Origin: Cinnamomum chago
Lineage: Eukaryota; Streptophyta; Magnoliopsida; Laurales; Lauraceae
NCBI GenBank assembly: GCA_038049695.1
Contig: CP142452.1
Coordinates: 77,093,501 to 77,157,500 of the forward strand
Reading direction: 5' to 3'
Length of the DNA stretch: 64,000 bases
Under the pieces are notes generated by a model that was not told the DNA's origin, ran no database searches, and was given only the letters and a program-made list of their open reading frames with translations. Position numbers and translations under genes: made by a program. Shown in pieces: positions 59,189 through 64,000 of this stretch. Positions within the stretch are counted from its first letter, which is position 1; every line of letters begins with the position of its first letter.

Positions 59189-61995
59189 GAAATTGAAGTT
59201 TGAATAATTAAATTATTCATAATTTCATGAAAGAGATTTAAAAATTCCCTAACTACATTCATGTAGTGCACGGTAACTATTCGATTAAATGCCAGTGAGA
59301 GATTGAGAATGTAATGCTGTGTGGGTTGTCTGATTATTTCTATTAAGAGTTTGAATTGTTGGCTTTTTGCAAGTTTTGATGATTTTAGTTTTAAATTGTT
59401 GGGAGGTTCCCATCACTAATTGGGTGTGTTCATTTCAAGACATTGTTCAAAATTCACCTGAAGTTAGCATTGGCTTTCAAGAAATTAGTTTCAAAATTTA
59501 TTTGAAAATTAGCCTTTGGAGATGCTTCGCTCAAGAGTGACTGCTTGTGTATTTGATGCATATGACAATGATATGAAAGATTTACAAAAAAAAAAAAAAA
59601 AACACCATGAACCCATCACTGATTGCGTGTTTTCATATCTAGACATCGTTCAAAGTTCACCTGAAGTTACCATTGGCTTTCAAGTCATTAATTTTATAAA
59701 TTGTTTACTTGTTTCTTATGATATGGCACACCTTTGGGTGGTCTTTTTTCTTTTTTATTTCTTTTGGTCGTATAGTGATTGAAAATGCAATGGTTCATAA
59801 AAGACCATAGCTCACATTTGGTTGTTTTGGTTTTGCATTTACAGCATTAAGTAGAGCCATGAAAGAGCTAAAGGTGTTATTGTTCACCTACACAGAGTTT
59901 GTGAGAAGGAAGGGCATCATTGTCATGTATGTCTACTATTCTCTTCCAAGTGAAGGTTTATCATGGATTTTATTTAAACTGAACTTTAATATTTATATAT
60001 AAAAGGGGATTGTTTAGTGCTATGATGGAGGCTAATGTTTGATGGTTGCATGGTGGTATCAATGGAACCCAAGCAAACAAAATTTGTGTGACCTGTAATT
60101 GATTCCCTTCAACTGAAGTGGGTCCCTTCAACTAGAAACTAGGAAGGATAACATCCACAATTTTGCTTCCTGTCAAACAATTCCTTTTATGTTGAGTGTA
60201 ATGTGCGGCGGGTTGAGAAGAGGTAATCGGTCTCGTCCAACAAAGAAAACTTGGCTGTGTTTTGGATGATGAATTGATTTACTTTCTAATTTGAAAACGA
60301 CCAAGATTTGTCACTTGGTTTTCTCCTTTATTTCATTCATTATACCTAAATTTGTTGTTACCAGTTAAGAACAAATGGAAACCCAGGAAATTGTTCTAGC
60401 TTCAATGACTTTGAACCCCAAGCTCTATAAAAAAAAAAGGGGTGAAAACACCCTTCAAAGTTTGATGAGCGAAACGGGCATCTTCATCATTATCATATTA
60501 GATTCATCTCAACAATTTCGGGTCTACTGATTTGAGTCTTTTACTTAGCTGCGAAGCTTTGACATCACAGTTCCTAAAATCTTAGCTCTCTCTCTCTAAA
60601 AATTGTACTAATCAGCTTTTGTCTTTAAATGTTTTCTTTTGTCTCATGGTTGGTGTATGAAAAGGCAAAAAGAGCACGGTTGTTTCAGCCCAGCAACAGA
60701 TTGTATGATGTCAAGCCTACCAGGTGAGTAGGAACAAATAAGGTTGGATCACATGGTCCCTGAACTGATGGGGCACACCAAAAGTCTCAACCATCAGTAC
60801 TTACTAGGATGCTAGATTAAACAATGTATTTTTGCATCAAAGCAAACACATGAATCCATTTTTGAGTAAATAGTAAACACAGTTGCTCCAATTTTGCACA
60901 TCAAGATTCACTTTTGCAAACCCACCAAATGATTGTTAAGGATGTTGTAATGCCTAACCCATTCCAAGGTTTGCAATTAGTAAAATGCCTCTTCAATGGA
61001 AGGCACTTTCCGTCTTTAAGCTGTTATATGCATCTGAAGCTGTATTTTTAATTGGAATATCAACCAATTCAAGCCATAAACTAGTGAATTGAAGAGTTAA
61101 AGAGCCTGCGATACTACTAACTGAAAGTTCTACAATTTCTTTCATATGCAAAATCTGCTACTGAATCTTCTACAATACCAAAACCATCCAATACTCAGGT
61201 TTTAAGACTAGCCGGTAATGGGTTGGAACTGCACACCATCACACGCTTATAATTCAAATGGACATAAAAAAGATTGAAATAACATCATAACGTTCCAAGA
61301 ACAAGATAACATCTTTCATCTCATTACTACAGAAGCCAAGAAGCCTACATTGAACCATGGATAAACAACATCCCATTAAATCCCCATTTGCTTGAACATA
61401 TATCACTAGCAACATTTTGTACGTGCTCAAATTAAAAACCTTCCAATATATTTTTCTTGTGCACTATATATGGACTGCGCATTCACACAGGACCCGGTGA
61501 AATTGGAGGGGAGTTCTTGCTAATGGTCCAATTGTGAGTAGGAAAAAAAATCTTCCTGATCTAAATTACACCCAAGTCTATCTTGACCATATCTTTGCCA
61601 TAACCCAAATATCTAGAAATACCCAAAACCAAATCCACATTGTCCCCATTCCTACAATTTTGTTCATTCTTTCCCACATTCCCACATTCCCCTCCTCCCT
61701 CTTAAGTACAAACAAAGCCTGCTCTCTCTCTCTCTCTCAAAACTCAAATCTCTCTCTTTCTCTCTCTCTCTCTATGACATGTGGGACTATCGTCATGTTT
61801 AAACATGGGGGAAATATTTATTAGATGTGTGTTGGGCATGATTTGGCCAATTTAATCTCATTATTGACCTGGGGCCACCGCTCCACGTCATTACTATGTC
61901 GGTCCGCCCGGGGTTTCATCTGTTTTGATAGAAAATCCCAACCTCCAATTTAAGACACGTTTGTGTATGCACTTTTTTCTTTTTCAAGAAAAATT
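59189..61995. other. Intergenic DNA with a diverged direct repeat
   Basis: The roughly 90-bp segment at about 59415-59500 (ACCTGAAGTTAGCATTGGCTTTC...) recurs at about 59615-59700. Two short exon-like stretches with good splice signals occur at 59847-59916 and 60665-60732 but match nothing I recognise. (CT)n runs lie at 61722-61738 and 61749-61773. No gene is supported. Confidence 0.4.
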
Positions 61996-63000
61996 TGTTA
62001 GGATTATAATTCTATTATAATTAGTGTTGGCAAATTCATTGGGTATTGGACAAAATCTAGGTTTTTAATTATGATTGTAATTTTAGTGGGACTGCCCAAG
62101 GAAGATTGCTACAGGATTTGTGATGTGGAATTTTCTATTATCATCACATGAGGACTAGCATATGAGAATTCAACATGAGGACATAAGCTACATGACTTGT
62201 ATGGACTATCCTTTTGTGAACTCATGTGGACTACCTTTTGTGAACTCATGGAGATCTTTGTCAAAGTGTCTTAGAAACACAAAAGTCAAGAAGACACAGC
62301 TAGCATGGCTTTGTTTCAATTTGCTGTCATGGGATCGTTTCAATATGCTGCCATGGGATCCGTGCAACATCAGAGTGGGTATTCGCTCGAGCCATCTTTG
62401 GTTCGCTCGAGCCATTTGCTCGAGCGCACGTTTACTTCGCTCGAGCGGTCAGTGTGCAGAAAGTCCGGTTTGAATAAGATAATGCATTCTAATTTAGTTC
62501 AACTTACTTCTTTGAGTCCTACTTGCTCTACAAGTATTGATGTACGAATTAAAGCCTATATATTGCCTTTCTCTCTCTACTCTAAGAGACAACTCTCTCA
62601 TCCAAAAATCTAGAGATCTATTAAGAGATTATTTTCTTCTCCAAAGCTTCAAGTTGATGCGCTGAAGTTCAAGTCTTTGGAGATTTTTCTGCTACTTTTC
62701 TGAAGTGGATTCATCTTGAAGAGATATTCAAGGTGGTTGGTTCAAGAGCGGTGAAGGTGCACGGCGAGCAGTCGGCAAGATCTATACAGTCTTTAGGTTG
62801 AGTCAGCAACTGGGAAATGGTTGTGAGTTTTCTTATAACTTTCAATTCATAGTGCTTGGTTGTCTGTTGGCCTAGACGATAAGGCCTGTGGTTTTTTCTC
62901 GAGTTGAGTTTTCCACGTATAAATCCCGTGTCCTTCTTTCTCTTGTAGTTTGATTGTTTTTAATCTGGATTAGGGTTAACTATTAGTTTAATCACCTTTT
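61996..63000 (+). mobile_element. Ty1/copia-like LTR, probably solo or truncated
   Basis: It starts TGTTAGGATTATAATTC. Further on it has a cluster of CGCTCGAGC palindromes (62391-62445), a TATA-like TATATTGCC (62554), CTCTCTCTACTCTAAGAG, and the run GTGGTTTTTTCTCGAG...GTTTTCCACGTA (62890-62920), typical of copia LTR U5 regions. No PBS, coding sequence or second LTR was found, and the right end is uncertain. Confidence 0.5.
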
Positions 63001-63646
63001 ATTGATATTCGTCCGAGATCGTATTTGTGGGACCTCTGCCTGTATTAAGGCAAGATTAAGTATTTTCAAAAATCATAAAGAGGAAAAAATAATCAAGCTT
63101 GGTGCCACATCTTCAATCACAATTCACAACCCAAAGCCCTTCTGCGACCCCAATGACAGCTCCCAAGACCCGCTCTCTGGTCAGTTCTAAACCATTGATC
63201 CCTTGTTTTCTTGAATAGGTTTGCTTTACTCGAAATCTTTTGAATTTTTTAGGAATTGTTACTTTCTCGTCTGTGTTTAGGCGTATAGGGTATGCTAGAG
63301 TGTAGGAAAAGATTTAAAAAGCCTACTCGAGGATGCCATTTGGAAATTTGCAATTCTTCCCCCACAGGCCCAGGCCCCAGCATTCAAATTTCAGCAAATA
63401 CAAAAGCCTGGTTTGAGTCCCCTGAACCAGGTGTCTATGGAAGTTACAGTTGACCGACTTTTTAATTATTCTACTTTGAATTTTGAAAGAACAAAAGCAG
63501 CATCAAAATCAAATCATGCCTATGCACATGATAACTGCTACTTTTGCTTAGACACCATGATTTCGATTAAATTACGTCTCGGTCCTTAATTGATGTAGTC
63601 TTTTTTACCATAAAAGAAGACAAGGTGCGGAACACACCAATGCAAT
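63001..63646. other. Spacer, nothing recognised
   Basis: A 62-codon open stretch at 63002-63190 has no recognisable domain. It may still belong to the retroelement on its left. Confidence 0.35.
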
Positions 63647-63996
63647 TAGAGATATAAATGGGTCCCCGATTCTCCGATTACCTAGAGATTTCAACCTGTT
63701 AAAAATCAGATCTAGGTCCTTATTTAGGCCCCGATAAGTAAATGGGTCTGGGTCCGGTTCTACCTTAGTTCGGACTCATAGACCCGAGACTTGACATATT
63801 ACCTCAATTTTTAAAAATTTCTCCTAAAAATAATATTTTAATAATATAATTCTCTACCTAGTCCCGGACCCGGTTCGAGACCCTTCACATATCTGGTTCT
63901 GGTTCCGGTTCTGGAGCCAAAAAACCGGTTCTGGATCCAATTCCACATTCTCTTTAACGATGGACCCGGATCGGAACCGACTCATTTACAACCCTA
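63647..63996. mobile_element. Small hAT-like MITE, 350 bp, at window edge
   Basis: The termini TAGAGATATAAATGGGTC and (reversed) TAGGGTTGTAAATGAGTC match at 14 of 18. Subterminal GGTTCTGG/CCGGTTC/GGACCCGG motifs cluster at both ends, as in other hAT MITEs. The window ends four bases after the right end, so the target duplication cannot be tested. Confidence 0.65.
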
Positions 63997-64000
63997 GTTG

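Noticed and set aside
1-64000. CRISPR arrays, bacterial operons, integrons or organelle DNA inserts
   Set aside because: No spaced identical repeats, no bacterial-type gene layout, and no recognisable plastid or mitochondrial genes were seen; introns and transposon classes are those of a plant nucleus.

Overview
The window is nuclear DNA from a flowering plant, and long-lived or woody angiosperms would fit. It is AT-rich and gene-poor. It carries a plant-type cytosolic HSP70 gene with its intron at the usual plant position, pieces of an ARIA-like BTB/armadillo gene, and a dense nest of plant transposons (Ty3/gypsy, Ty1/copia, a TRIM, several hAT groups, Tourist-like and fold-back MITEs, tRNA-derived SINEs, Helitron-like ends). 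The species cannot be named from sequence alone.

Layout. 1-2.8 kb: end of a degenerate hAT element and a long-TIR fold-back MITE. 2.8-12.2 kb: Ty3/gypsy element (LTR, PBS, internal region) interrupted by a 3.9-kb solo LTR with a 5-bp target duplication. 12.2-17.2 kb: retroelement-derived, non-coding sequence with two tandem arrays. 18.5-24.2 kb: two head-to-tail Helitron-like elements, the first carrying a 999-bp hAT element and a small MITE. 24.5-29.5 kb: a possible leader exon, a copia fragment, and nested MITE/hAT insertions. 29.56-41.37 kb: HSP70-like gene, two coding exons around a 10,088-bp intron that holds a 1.6-kb hAT element, an unclassified repeat and a 6-kb BED/DUF659/hAT element, itself interrupted by a smaller relative. 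42-46 kb: truncated Ty3/gypsy element (2.9-kb LTR, PBS, gag) next to a copia gag remnant. 48.35 kb: small single-exon ubiquitin-like gene. 50.4-50.8 kb: three exons of a decayed ARIA-like gene with introns kept. 52.3-54.3 kb: triplicated promoter-like or first-exon-like repeat. 54.4-59.2 kb: complete hAT element (TTF/DUF4371/hAT-C type) with perfect 8-bp target duplication, containing two SINEs and one TRIM. 62-63 kb: copia-like LTR. 63.6-64 kb: small hAT-like MITE.

How it fits together. Only two loci look like possibly working host genes: the HSP70-like gene and the ubiquitin-like gene. The rest is transposon turnover, and many junctions can be ordered in time because target duplications survive. 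The HSP70-like protein keeps its ATPase residues but has an altered interdomain linker, an altered substrate-domain entry and no C-terminal lid end or EEVD motif, so it is either specialised or decaying. Nothing resembling a wholly new multi-gene system was seen. The most unusual items are the triplicated repeat at 52.3-54.3 kb, the layered hAT element, and the shortened HSP70.
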